Below, one piece after another: positions 22,401-33,007 of a DNA stretch of 64,000 bases. The position numbers were made by a program, and so were the translations under genes. Source of the stretch: Limnomonas spitsbergensis (taxonomy: Eukaryota; Chlorophyta; Chlorophyceae; Chlamydomonadales). The notes under the pieces were generated by a model, which was not told the origin of the DNA, did not search any database, and saw only the letters and a program-made list of their open reading frames with translations. The stretch covers positions 124,001 to 188,000 of the forward strand of contig JAYJMM010000089.1 in NCBI GenBank assembly GCA_037349105.1, given 5' to 3'. Numbering within the stretch: position 1 is the stretch's first letter; every line of letters starts with the position of its first letter.

Positions 22401-22979
22401 GCGCAACGCAGCACCAGTGAGGAGAGGAGCAGGGACCGCAGGCAGCGGTCACCCAGCAGGGACCAGCCCAGGGGCAGGTCCAACGAGCGGCGTCCTGAGG
22501 AGTTTGCCAGGCCTTACAGGCAGGGGCCGGGGCACCAGCGAGGCCCAGGCCTGAGTCCGCCGGGCAGAGCCCTGGCAGGGGGCAGTGGGGTGGCAGAGCC
22601 TAGGCGTAACCTAGGACCCCGCCATGGTGGAGTGTGCTTCAAGTGCGGCCAGCCAGGGCACTTTGCCAACGAGTGCACCAACCCGGAGCAGGCCGTGCTA
22701 ACAGGCAACAGGCCAGGGGCACCTGCAAGCCCGGCGCGGGGCTATGGAGCCTGGGGGCCAGGCAGGAGCCAGGAGGTACCCGAGGAGAGCCGGCGCAGGA
22801 ACTTCGAGACAGCCATGGGGACGCCCCGCGCAGGGGACTTCCAGCAGGCAGCAGCGGGCCCAAGCGCGTGGCCAGGACCGCCAGCGCGACAAGAACCACC
22901 AGAACAGGGCGAGCAGCCAAGGTGGGGTGGGACAGGAGGCCACACGTGCTTCATGACAGGCCACATGGAACTTAGATAG
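16422..22979 (+). CDS. Gag polyprotein with three zinc knuckles and retropepsin-like motif
   Basis: I start at ATG 16422; the open frame extends further 5' without an ATG. Residues 1-640 are acidic and rich in Gln, Glu, Arg and Ser. A single TAG at 18342 (in QEPPRGQA*GREQ, where the preceding repeat has Tyr) interrupts the frame, which then continues to 22979. An RS/Arg-rich region precedes a helical capsid-like region (about 19130-19600). A CCHC knuckle CYQCGSTTHLARDC starts at 19851. An aspartic-protease-like motif LMDSACTCHVI has its Asp at 20637. A second knuckle with five residues before His starts at 21354, glutamine-rich repeats span 21540-21770, and a third knuckle CFKCGQPGHFANEC starts at 22634. 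Gag packages the RNA and builds the particle; the protease motif suggests Gag-PR processing. The knuckles are firm, the protease call is moderate. Confidence 0.85.
21535..21770 (+). repeat. Glutamine-rich coding repeat in gag
   Basis: Three copies of a unit of about 105 bp are built on a CAG run followed by CTGCAAGGGCAACCGCA and GTGGCAGGGCCTA. They encode poly-Gln, then LQGQPxVAGPxxxQASxGDGRQAQ. The copies are nearly identical, so this is a recent in-frame expansion. Confidence 0.85.
22957..22979 (+). other. Gag/pol frame overlap, possible +1 frameshift window
   Basis: Gag in frame 0 ends at TAG 22977. The downstream frame is open from just after a TGA near 22954 and continues for 750 codons. 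A +1 shift within this 20-odd-nt overlap, just after the last zinc knuckle, would fuse them. Placement suits programmed frameshifting, but a simple indel mutation is equally possible. Confidence 0.4.
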
Positions 22980-22980
22980 C

Positions 22981-25900
22981 CAGGACAGGGGTGCCTACCA
23001 GGCTGAGGTCAGTCATGCAGGACCAGTTCAGGTGGCTCCCCAGAGGGTGCCAGAAGGGCAGGTGGCCAGTCAGGTAAACCACTGGACGATGGTTGTAGAG
23101 GCGTTGGCCATGAACCATTATGGGACCATGCCTGCAGGGTCGGCCAGATCTGTGACACATGCGATGGGATTCTTGAGGGATCTCCAGAGGAGGGGGTGCC
23201 CAGCTCCGTGTGAAGGATGGCCAAATCTGTTGCAGAGGTTCCTAGACAGGGAATGGGACAAGTATGATGAACAGTGGGATGAGTTTGAGAGACGCGAGCG
23301 GGAGGCAGTACCCCAGCACAGCGTAGACGGGTGGGAGACCGATTCAGGGTCCATCCTTTCAGCAGGTAGATATGAGCCTCAGGAACCCTCACCCTTGCAT
23401 GAGGAAGAGTTTGTCGTGTTATGTCCAGGTACTCCGGAGGGCAATCAAGACACAGGCAGAGGGGTAGCGGGAGCAGCCGCCGGGACAAGGGATCCACCCA
23501 GCGCGGGGTCTCGATACCCAGCGGCCAGAGGGGCCGCAGCAGGGAGCCAGCTGGACGCTCTGGCGGGGCCCGTTAGGACCCATAAAAGCACTACCTCTCG
23601 GTGCAATGCTTGGGGAGGAGTAGACGGGGACGGAGAGACGCAGCACAGCAGCGAGAGGGGAGGGAGGTCTGACGCAAGGGGCGAGGACAGCCAGCTTGAC
23701 CAGTCCTTCAGCAGAGACAGGTCCTACAGCAGAGAACGCGTCTACATACAGCCGTTCCCGCCGTCGCTGCCAGCAGGCGAGCCCTTTGTGCAGTACTTCC
23801 GCCTGGGGGAAGAGATGCCAGCGGCGTCCACCTCCATGGCCATGCTGACTATGCCAGCACAGTCCAAGGACGGGCCATGTCGGTTGCAGAACCATAGGCT
23901 CCTGGGAGGCGGGGAGCAGACATGTGTTAACAGAGCAGCAGCCATGCAGGCAGTGGCCAGGATGATTTTCCCGTGGGACGCGGTGACAGCTGTCCTGCTG
24001 GGCGCTGCGCTCAAAGGATACATCCAGCCCAGCACAAATATGGCAGATTATATGCAGAGGGGATGGTCGCGGCACCCCATCTATGCATACTGCGTTAGCG
24101 AGATGGTGGGTCTCGCCATCGCAGCAGGCATCACAGCGGTGGATGCAGCAGGCTGGGCGCACCCGGACATGCCAGACATTGCGCGGGCCGAGGGGATGTG
24201 GCAGGGCGCGCAGCCCGGGTTCATGCGCACACCGTGGGCGATGGATTGTGTCCATCAGCTGATGGGGCACCCAGCCCTCAGAGACCGCGCATTTTATGTG
24301 CCAGTCCAAGCCATGGGCGAGTACGAGAGATTTGTGGAAACAACAGAGCAGGCCCCAGTTGGGGCAGGGCTGTGCCATCCAGGCAGGCCAAGGCGGTGTG
24401 AGGCGACCATAGAGGCGTCCATCGTCATCCCCAGGATGGTCGCAGGACAGGCAGTGCCATGGGGGCCAGCACCAGGGGAGGCCAGGGCAGCCATCCCGGT
24501 CCAGCAGCTAGTAACTTACTACTATGAGGAGGTGGAAGATGGGGAGTTACCCGTTTCATCGGCATGGATCCACATGCACGCGACTCACGATGATATGCCC
24601 GTCTACCTGTTCGCAAGGCACCAACAGGACGTGGCAGTCACTAAATGCGCGTCAGTAGACGAGGCGGAATTCCATGCCTATACCTACGCTAGGGGAGCAG
24701 ACCCGACAGTGTGGACGCTCATGCTCATGGCGCTGCAGAGGGTCCTGCTCCCAGGACAGCTGTCAGCGGCCATGCGGCATGTGTGGGGTGTAGAGGATCA
24801 GTGGGCGCCTACGGAGGTAACGGCCTGTCCCACATGGCCTTACGGACCCCAGCGGACACCAGCATCAGGAGCCATGTGGGAAGCAGAGGAAGAGCTGGCG
24901 CGCTCGCCGTTCGCAGTAGAACGCCTGGAAGCATACGTGCACCAGTGGGTGCGTCAAGAGCGGAGAGCGTGGCACGACAACAGGGCCAGCAGCGTGCTGC
25001 CCTATTGGCAGGCAGACGTCATAACGACGCAATTGTGGAGACAGGCGCACCCGGCAGGGGTGCGCACGCTGCACCCCCTGTTCAGAGGAGCAGGGGAAGT
25101 AGGCATCGAGGAGGAATTGGAGGACTTGAGGAACCAGCCGAGTATGGGACACTGGCTGGTGGGCAGGCGCGGCGCCTATGCGGAGGAACCCACGGCTGCC
25201 ACCGACGACCCTATCCAGGAAGAGGAGCCAGAATAGACCCAGGCGGCATTTGTCACCACATTTGGGGCAGCAGCAGCCTCATGGGAATTGCTGGAGCACG
25301 TGGACGACTTGGGGGTATCAGCACTGGAATCTGAGCCTGGGGGACGGGCAGAGCCCCAGGCACCCCTAGACAATATCGGCACACCGCTCGCGGAGGACTT
25401 AGACAGCAGGAACCCAGAGTTCAGCGACGACTTTTCAGAGGGTCCACCGCCACTGGTGGAGATCACTGAGTCAGATGAGGAGTGGTACGAGGGAGGAGCC
25501 ATGCCCCCGGACCAGGATAGCGTCGCCAGAGCAGAGGCTCGAGATGCAGAGGGAAATTATATGCCATCCGGCAGCGGCCCAGGACCAGGGAGTCCAAGGT
25601 ACGACCTAGTGGAAGAGCTGCCACAGCTGCGGCGCGCGTGGATGCGCAGCGTCTTTCAGGAGCAAGCAGCGATGGAGGAGCGCAGAAGCAGGAGGGCCGC
25701 TATAGAGCTCAGTAACGAGATCACACTGGAAGAGGAGGCACACCAGGTCGCAGTGGGGGTCAGCCCGCGGCAGGCAGCAGACCAGCACGCTTGCAAGCCC
25801 AAGGGGACAGCAGCAGGCGAGGTGAGCAGCAGGCGCCCAGGGGACGCCCAGATCAACCCGCCAGCACAGGCAGCAGCAAGGGAGCCCTGGGGCGACCCGG

Positions 25901-26930
25901 CAGCATACAGCACGGGACGATGGGTGGCAGTGCTAAGGAACTTCGTGGATCAGCTGGACGTGCTACGAAGGCAGGAAATGGGGCAGCAAGAGGCAAGCCA
26001 GGAGGCTAGCCTGCTGTTCCGACTCAGAATGCTGCCACAGCCCGATCCGGACCCCAGGATGGGAGGTTACAGCAGGGCGGTCAGGGAGCTACAGGAGGAG
26101 CTGACGGAGAGAATATCAGCCCTCAACACGATGGGAGCAAAAGGAGCGGACACCCAACAGCCGTCGGACAGCCGCAGCAGCCGAGCCCAAACCGGCAGGG
26201 GGGAGGACCTTGCAAGGAGGGTTGCCAGCGCGCGGGAAACCGTACGACGGGGCTGTGGGCTAGAGGAGCCCGCGGGTGCAGGCAGCATCGAGGCTGTGCA
26301 GCGCGCCACTCACAGGCAGGAGCGGCTGGCACAATGCAGCACAGGACAGATCCCAGGAGCAGGGCCAGAAAGGGCCAGTGCGGTTTGGGCTGACACTGCC
26401 AAGTTGCAAGGGAAAAAGTCAAAGAAGGCTAGGCGACGCGCAGGAAAGGCGCAGAGGGCGACCGCGGACAGGAACCGTGGCAGCAGACCAGGAATGGACT
26501 GCCCAGTCCTGCCACTCAGGATCAGCCAGGTAGACCTGGAGATCACATGGGCCAGAGGGCAGCAGAGGCCAGCGCAGAGTGCAGAGCCATGCGTACAGCC
26601 CGCAAAGCACCTACCGCAGCAACCCACGAGGAAGATGCCGGCTTGCAGAGGACTCCTCACCTGTACAGCATTTAAGGGGATCCTTACGGGGACGCTCCAG
26701 CTGATACTGGTGTGGCTCCTGCTGTCGGTGTGTGTGCCGGGGGCGCGAGCTACCGAGCAGGGAGTGAGAGGAGGAGGATTTACAGCAGGCCAAGGGGCTT
26801 TTGTGTCTGGAAAGGAGGCAGCAGCAAAGCTGTCGTCTGGATGGTTGCGCCCACCAGCAGTCAGCCCCATGGGGGATGCCAGCAGGAGGGGTGCCTGCAG
26901 CCAGCAGGAGAGCTGGCACAGCGGCAACAC
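22981..26930 (+). CDS. Uncharacterised central part of the retrotransposon polyprotein
   Basis: About 1300 codons in one frame, open from about 22957 and interrupted by TAG at 25234, lie between the last gag knuckle and the reverse transcriptase. The first 750 residues are globular-looking, with many Trp, Met and Ala (for example VSEMVGLAIAAGITAVDAAG and PMGEYERFVETTEQ). The rest is acidic, then basic and Arg/Gln-rich, and includes a hydrophobic stretch near 26690-26745 (LQLILVWLLLSVCVPGARA). That stretch looks like a membrane anchor or signal-type segment, placed just before the pre-RT segment. I recognise no domain. The protein could include an envelope-like or accessory module, but nothing here proves that. 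Confidence 0.5.
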
Positions 26931-28560
26931 CACTGGCGGGGAAGAGCCGCCCGCGGAGGACGACCCGCAGGCGGCTGAGATGATCGACATGTTCCAGCCG
27001 GGGGGAGTAGTGGAGCCACCCGCGGAGTACGTCAAGACCAAGGAGGGGTGGCTGCTGGGCCAGCACCCCGACTTCACTGCGGAGCAGCATGAGAGCCTGG
27101 AGCAGAGCCTCCGGGATCGCCAAGGAGCATTCGCTTACTCCATGGAGGATCTACCGGGCTACTGCGGCACGCAGGGTGAGTTTACACTGGCTTCTAAAGA
27201 CGAGGTCAGTTCGTGCTTTCAGAAGTCCAGGGATATGCCACCGCCTAAGGCGGCGATTTTTAAGGAAAAGTGTCAGCCGATGATTGAGGCAGGCATCATA
27301 GTCAAGGTGCCCCAGGGGGGGCCTATCAAGTTTGCGGCCAACTCAGTAGTAGCAGCCAAGAAGAGTGCTGAGACTGGGGAGTGGACAGACCATCGGATAG
27401 CGCACGATATGCGCAGGTTAAACCTGCGTACGGCTAAGCAGGAATTTGCAATCCCCAGGATGGAGACTATTTTTCAGAACCTGGGCACTGCCAAGATATT
27501 CAGCAAGGTTGATCTTCGGTCGGGGTTCATGCAGATCCCTATAAAGGTCGAGGACCAGCCTAAGACAGCTTTCTAGATGGGACCTGAGCTTTGGATGTAC
27601 ACAAAGCTCAACTTCGGTCTGCGCAATGGGCCTCCCTTCTTTCAGCGAATGATGGAAGAGGAGATTGCCAGGGCAGGCCTGAGTGCGTTCTGCGTGGCAT
27701 TCATTGACGATCTGCTAGTGTACAGTGACACACCGGCAGAACACATCAGGCATGTGGAGCTGATGTTGGACATGCTCCACAGTGTAGGATTAAGGGCGCA
27801 CCCCGACAAGTCCCTGTTTGGGTGTGCAACAGTAGAGTACCTGGGTCACAATGTGTCGGCCCAGGGGCTCACGCCGCACGCAGCTAAGATAGCAGCAGTT
27901 ATGGCGCTGCCAGAGCCCGCATCGGTGAAAAACATTCAGGAGGTCATGGGATTCTTGAATTTCTACCGGTGCTACGTCCCGGACTTCTCGAAAAAGGCAG
28001 CATGCATCAACGCATTGCTGGTCCAGGGGGTCCCGTTTGTGTGGGGGCCAGAGCAGTCGCAGGCGTTCCAGTTTATCAAAACAGAGATGTGCGAGGGCGG
28101 AAGAGTCCTGCGCAGACCAGATTACAGTGGGACAGGGCCAGACGGCAAGGGGCCGCCACGGCCATTCTTATTGTACACAGATTTCTCTAAGCAAGGCATA
28201 GGCGCCGTGCTAGGGCAGTGTGATGACAGCGGGCGGGAGTATATGGTGGCATGCACGTCCAGATCCCTGAACAAGAGCGAGAGGAACTATTCCTCGTTCC
28301 AGGGGGAGATGCTGGCCGCAGTGTATGCAGCACGCACATACCGCCACATGCTGTTTGGGTGCAAGGTGCATCTCATCACTGACCATGAGCCGCTCACTTA
28401 CCTCATGGACAACCAGACGTTGGTGGGCCAGCACGCTAGGTGGGCTCTCATGCTTCAAGAGCTGGACATTACCATTGTCCACCGCTCAGGAGCATGCCAC
28501 CAGAATGCGGACATCCCGTCCAGATCGCCCCTCCCATCCTCAGCTGACCGCACGGGGGCC
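26931..28560 (+). CDS. Reverse transcriptase and RNase H domains
   Basis: This makes the cDNA copy of the element RNA and degrades the RNA strand. The pre-RT segment has [12 protein letters not shown]. The RT proper runs from about 27255 to 27985. Motif A is KVDLRSGF with Asp at 27511. KTAF is followed by a TAG at 27574, in the position of a variable residue of the KTAFxT...FGL motif, and spacing to [12 protein letters not shown] is preserved. Motif C is [10 protein letters not shown] with Asp-Asp at 27706-27711, followed by VEYLGHNVS and [11 protein letters not shown]. RNase H follows: [16 protein letters not shown] with Asp at 28180, [26 protein letters not shown] and QNADIPSR near 28504. 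All catalytic motifs are present, so the TAG is the only visible defect. The segment 27176-28906 is removed in the spliced retrocopy. Confidence 0.93.
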
Positions 28561-28904
28561 AGGCTTGATACAGTCGCGCCCGAGCCAGCAGTCAGGGAGG
28601 AGGCAAGTGTGAAGCAGGTCGCTTTGCTCACGGGGTCGGGCAGAGTGAACCAGTGGCATGCAGACCAGATAGTGCGCATGGCGCAGGAGGGCAGAAGGAG
28701 AGTACAGATGTTGCGAGCTGCAGAGGCAGCTTGCGTGACAGCGCCGGTGGGGCAGGAGATATCCTCTGCCGCCACTGACGATGATGAACAGGCACAGCCT
28801 GTCAGTACAGCAGAACAGGCGTTCAGCAACAGGGAGCGGTCCAGGACAATGATCAGTGATGTTCTTGCTGACTTGCCTCGGGTGACGCCCCCTCATTTCC
28901 TTGC

Positions 28905-29955
28905 AGCCCTGGACACAGCTTGCCTGTCGAGTGGGGCTGTGCGGGCCATGGAGACCGAGGGAGTCGTCCTTTTCGAGCCCTTTGGAGGTATGTGCTCAGG
29001 GCTGGAAATGGTGCTCAGGGCAGGTATCCCAGTGGTGCAGTACTTGTATGCCGATATCAGTGAGGAAGTCAGAGAGATCGCAGGGGGCCGCCTGTTGCAG
29101 TTGCACAGGAGATACCCTCAGTTGCTTCCGGTCAAAGCGTTTGATAAGGCTTTCAGAGCGTTGCCCCAAGATGTGTATACCATTACGGCAGAGCACCTCA
29201 AGGAGGCGGGTGCCCAGGAGGGGCGCCAGTGGTTCATGGTAGCAGGCTGGGAGTGCCAGGACCTCTCGTCAGCTGGCAAGGGGCGTGGGCTCGCGGGAGA
29301 GAGAAGCAAGTCTTTCTTCCCGTTTGTCAAGCTGTTGGGTACACTACAGTTCCTGCAGGGGCCTAGGCCGCCAGCGTACCTGATTGAGAATGTAGCAATG
29401 CAATTGAATCAGAAGAGTGTGAAGGCCAGTGTTGAGGCTTTTCAGGAGGTGTGCAGGATTCTGGGGACACCGGCGTTGTTTGACGCAGCGCAGGTGGGGT
29501 CTTACGCCCACCGCACCCGCAACTATTGGGGGAATATCGCCCCTGCAGCAGATATTGAGTTTGTGATTCGTGCGTCGACCAGACCCCACGAGGGGATAGT
29601 AGACGACATTCTGGACAAGGGCAGCAAGGCCCAGGTAGTATCATGTCCGGACAATGGGGGGTACCGCATCAATGTAACAGGCCAGCCCAGGAAGGTGCTG
29701 CCATGTTTGATGGCCACGCCCTCATCATATTCTTTTCGGAACGGGCAAAATGGGATGGTGTACAGACCCATGGGGGACTTGCAGGAGCCCAACGCAAACG
29801 AGCGTGAGCGAGCCATGGGGTACGCTGTGGGGTCCACATTGCCGCGCCCAGACTTCCCAGAGGCAGCCAGACGGGCAGCCTTGGGCAGGTGCATGGATTC
29901 ATGGGCACTAGGTGCATGGCTCAATGTGGCACTTGAGTGTGCTAAAATCATGCCA
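28905..29955 (+). CDS. DNMT3-like cytosine-C5 DNA methyltransferase domain
   Basis: It transfers a methyl group from S-adenosylmethionine to cytosine C5. Motif I is [21 protein letters not shown] (28960-29020). Motif IV is [21 protein letters not shown], with the catalytic Cys at 29254 but Glu where PC/PCQ is usual. Motif VI is [11 protein letters not shown], with ENV at 29386. Motif VIII is [13 protein letters not shown] (about 29506-29545), resembling AHRARYFWGNLPG of DNMT3. A motif IX-like region ([10 protein letters not shown]...[12 protein letters not shown]) and a motif X-like [14 protein letters not shown] follow. It is fused in frame between RNase H and integrase. Such capture has been described for retrotransposons of charophytes and dinoflagellates and could allow self-methylation of cDNA. 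Activity is uncertain because of the motif IV change. Confidence 0.88.
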
Positions 29956-30049
29956 GCAGAATTGACACGCAGGGCAAAGCTGCCAGGCCAGGACAGGGAC
30001 CCAGTGCTGGGGGCGACTTTAATGTCCAGCCACTATGCCCTTGCTACTG

Positions 30050-31500
30050 CAGGAAACGCGTGCTCTGGCAGCGGAGAAGCGGCCGCGTCATACAGGCAGT
30101 GCCTGGGAGAATCGGCTGCGGCAGACTGGGCCGACGCGGCACAGGAACCAGGTGGGAACACGCCTGAGGAACAAGTTGATGTTGGAATCAAAGTGACCAG
30201 GGACACAGAGGGTGAGAAGGACCAGCCAGGTTGTCCTGCAGGACCATCGGCTAGGGTTGATGTGTGGGCAGATGAGCCCGTCTTGAGGTTCCTCCGTGAG
30301 AAGACATATGTTCAGGGAACAGAGCTAGGAGAACAGACCAGAATACAGCGCAGAGCAGCGCCATTCCAGTGGGAATCAGAGAGGGGAGGAGTCCTGATGA
30401 GACTCATGCCTGATGGTAGACGTTGTGTGGTGCCCAGGCCAGAAGACAGGCTAGCAGTGATCCAGACAGCGCATGCAGGTACGGGCCATTTTGGCAGCCA
30501 CCGCACGGCTTTCATGGTCATGCAGCAGCATTGGTGGCGGGGGCTTCGAGCAGCAGTCAAGAAGGCGGTGCAGGAATGCGGTGTGTGTCACAGGGCCAGG
30601 GCATCCACGTTCAATCACATACAGCCCAACCTGCACCCGCTACCCATTGAGGGGTTGTTTTTCCGGTGGGGAGTGGACCTGTGTGGTCCATTCACGACCA
30701 CTTCCAGGGGAAATCGGTTTGTGATGGTGTGTGTGGAGCATTACTCCAAATGGGTGGAGTTGATCCCCATTCCAAGCAAGGCGTCTGATGTGACGGCCTT
30801 GGCATTCTTTCAAAATGTTGTCGCACGTTTCGGGGGATGCGCAGAAGTGGTGACAGACCAGGGAACAGAGTTCCAGGGTGAATTTCAGGACATGTTGTTG
30901 GACTGCTTTATTGACCATCGCACCACTTCTGCCAACCACCCCCAGGCAGACGGGCTTTCAGAACGGGCTGTCCAGACCCTCAAGGCAGGCCTGCGCAAGT
31001 GCTGCGAGGAGGGCAGCAGCGACGAGTCCTGGGACAAGATGGTGCCCTGGGTAGCCCTCGGCTTCCGATGCTCGCCGCAGCAGGCCACGCGCATGGCGCC
31101 GTACAAGGTGCTGTACGGGCAGAGACCCACCTTTCCCTCCAGGGTGGGGGCGGACCTCTGGAGCACAGCCAAGGTGGCAACAGCAGAGGAGGCGGCAGAC
31201 CTGCTCTTGGCCAGAGTGGCCAGGATCAAAGAGGCACTGCCAGTCGCGGGTGAGCATCTGAAAATTGCGCAGCACCGCGACAAGCTGCGATATGCACGCA
31301 TTCGTGGGGGAGGGTATGTCCCCCAGGTCAGGCGTTTTGCAGAGGGAGATTACGTGTATGTGAAGTATTCATCAGAGCGACGCAGCCTCGATCCCAAGGC
31401 CAGGCCTGAGATCCTCAGGGTAAAAACACTGGGGGCGACGGGAACCTTGGTGTTGGAGGGGGCAGATGGCCTCACAGTAACAGAGAATGCTGTCAATTGT
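30050..31500 (+). CDS. Integrase domain
   Basis: It inserts the cDNA into the genome. The H2C2 zinc-binding module is [14 protein letters not shown]...[10 protein letters not shown] (30471-30600). The DDE core has GVDLCGPF with Asp at 30676, [12 protein letters not shown] with Asp at 30856, and [13 protein letters not shown] with Glu at 30961; the last two are 35 codons apart, as expected. The C-terminal part has [19 protein letters not shown] and a small beta-rich region. The stretch before it (30053-30230) is a linker repeated in the spliced copy. All catalytic residues are kept. The spliced form loses 30152-30949, that is, the zinc module and the first two acidic residues. Confidence 0.93.
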
Positions 31501-31569
31501 TCTCCATGCCACTTGCCCAACCTCAAGGGAGTGGTTGATTTCAGTACCGCCAGACCCAATAACAGCCTG

Positions 31570-32100
31570 TCCTGCGAGGTGTGCCAGCTGCCTGATCGCG
31601 GAGAGGTGATGCTTTTGTGTGATGCCTGCAATACAGGTTGGCACATGGATTGCTTGGTACCAGTACTCGAGGAGGTGCCTGAGGGCGAGTGGTTGTGCCC
31701 ACACTGCACACCTGATGACACGGGAGCTGGGCCCGCTGCAGTAGCAGGGCCCGCCACAGAGGATCGCAGTTTGCAGGTCCAGGGGCGACCGAGCCCAGCA
31801 GCCAGAGCGGCTGCCAAGACAGCCCAGGAGGCCAACGTCATGGACAGGCCTGAGGTGGAAGTCATGGCCACCAACCCAGCAACAAGGCAAATGGAGCGGG
31901 GCATCGCAAGACCAATGGCGAACGGATTGTATGACATCTCGTACACCACTGGCCGGGGAGAGGCCAATGTCACCCCGAGAGCAGTTACAAGAAGGGCTAA
32001 GGTGGCCAAAGAAGCAGCAAGGGAAGAAGAGGAGTCAGCCGTGAGGAGCTTACCGATACCTGAAGCCGAGCCCAGAGCGGCAAGGTCGCTGAGCACGTGA
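31570..32100 (+). CDS. PHD finger and C-terminal tail of the polyprotein
   Basis: C4HC3 pattern: [20 protein letters not shown], then TGWHMDCL and GEWLCPHC, at about 31577-31707. PHD fingers read histone H3 tails. Here one takes the place of the chromodomain that many Ty3/gypsy integrases carry, so it probably steers integration to marked chromatin. The tail is basic with an acidic patch and ends in TGA at 32098. In the spliced copy the first half of the finger is missing (junction at WHMDCL), so its zinc site is destroyed. Confidence 0.9.
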   Translation, partial: SCEVCQLPDRGEVMLLCDACNTGWHMDCLVPVLEEVPEGEWLCPHCTPDDTGAGPAAVAGPATEDRSLQVQGRPSPAARAAAKTAQEANVMDRPEVEVMATNPATRQMERGIARPMANGLYDISYTTGRGEANVTPRAVTRRAKVAKEAAREEEESAVRSLPIPEAEPRAARSLST

Positions 32101-32772
32101 CGTCACCCGCGCTGTAACTGGCAAGGAGCGGGCAGGCGCCTACAGAGCAGAAATGCAGACGCAGCGAGGCTTGTCCTAGTACCCGGTAGGCAGTGGGCCG
32201 GCAGCCAGCGGACCGAAGACGGAAGATGCAGGAGTAGAGTTACGGCTATCGCGGCAGCTTAATGAAAATTTGTTTCTCAAACACCGTAGCAGCAAGGCTA
32301 CGGTAGTACATATGTTATGAAGATGATGAGCGAGGAGAATTAGTCAACTCGGGCGATGATAACACAGCAGGGGGCGGATCACGCTGCTACGGCGCACATT
32401 TCCTGTGGCCATTGAAGACCAGGCGGCTATGGCGCAGTGGGGCGAGAGCAGCGGTTGTTCTTAGCTTAACCTGATAACTTTGAAAATTTCTCTGTTCGCT
32501 AGCCAGTAATGGGCTGAACAGACTGGATTTGTAGGATTCTGCGCATTGCGCATCAGCTGAGACTCTGTGGATTTTTCTTTTGAAGAAGGCCTGAACCAGG
32601 CAGATTTGAAGAAGGCCTGAACCAGGCAAAGTTGTAGAAGGCCGGAACCAGGCAGATTTGCAGATGATGATTTGAGCTTCTACGTACATATTTTTCCAGA
32701 AGTTCTTTCAGTACCACCCCTTTTCCGGCTCCCCGCGCATGCCTGGAGGGCTTAACGCTTGGGAGCGGGGGG
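32101..32772 (+). other. 3' non-coding region of the large element
   Basis: It contains three copies of a 27-bp unit (GAAGGCCTGAACCAGGCA, at about 32583-32660) and ends in a purine tract, GGGAGCGGGGGGG, at about 32760-32772. The tract looks like a polypurine tract but is followed by a 230-bp repeat rather than directly by the LTR. Confidence 0.65.
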
Positions 32773-33007
32773 GCGAGTAAAGTAGTAGGGGCGGTACCCA
32801 CGAGACGGAGACTTCTAGGCAGAGACATCCAGTTAGGGACTTCCTGTTACAGTTATCTTGTTAACACACTCTTGTCTGAAGTACAAGGAGCATGAGTGTA
32901 CGGTGATATACCGTGTTTGTGAGTAGAGGACACCTCTCTAAGGTGTCCTGACCGGAGTTTACGGTATTTACCATAGTATTGCAGTTACTGCTTTATGGTG
33001 CGACAGC
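32773..33007. repeat. 230-bp direct repeat, copy 1, before the 3' LTR
   Basis: From CGAGTAAAGTAGTAGGGG to CTTTATGGTGCGACA it is essentially identical to 33642-33873. The two copies flank the 3' LTR. It contains a small hairpin, GGACACCTCTCTAAGGTGTCC. Confidence 0.9.

Noticed and set aside
27574..27576. TAG in RT as the normal end of one protein and start of another
   Set aside because: It lies between KTAF and the FGL motif at exactly the usual spacing, so it splits one RT domain.
32760..33007. 230-bp repeat as the true LTR of the large element
   Set aside because: It lacks TG...CA ends and does not occur at the 5' end of the element; only the 620-634 bp repeat occurs at both ends.
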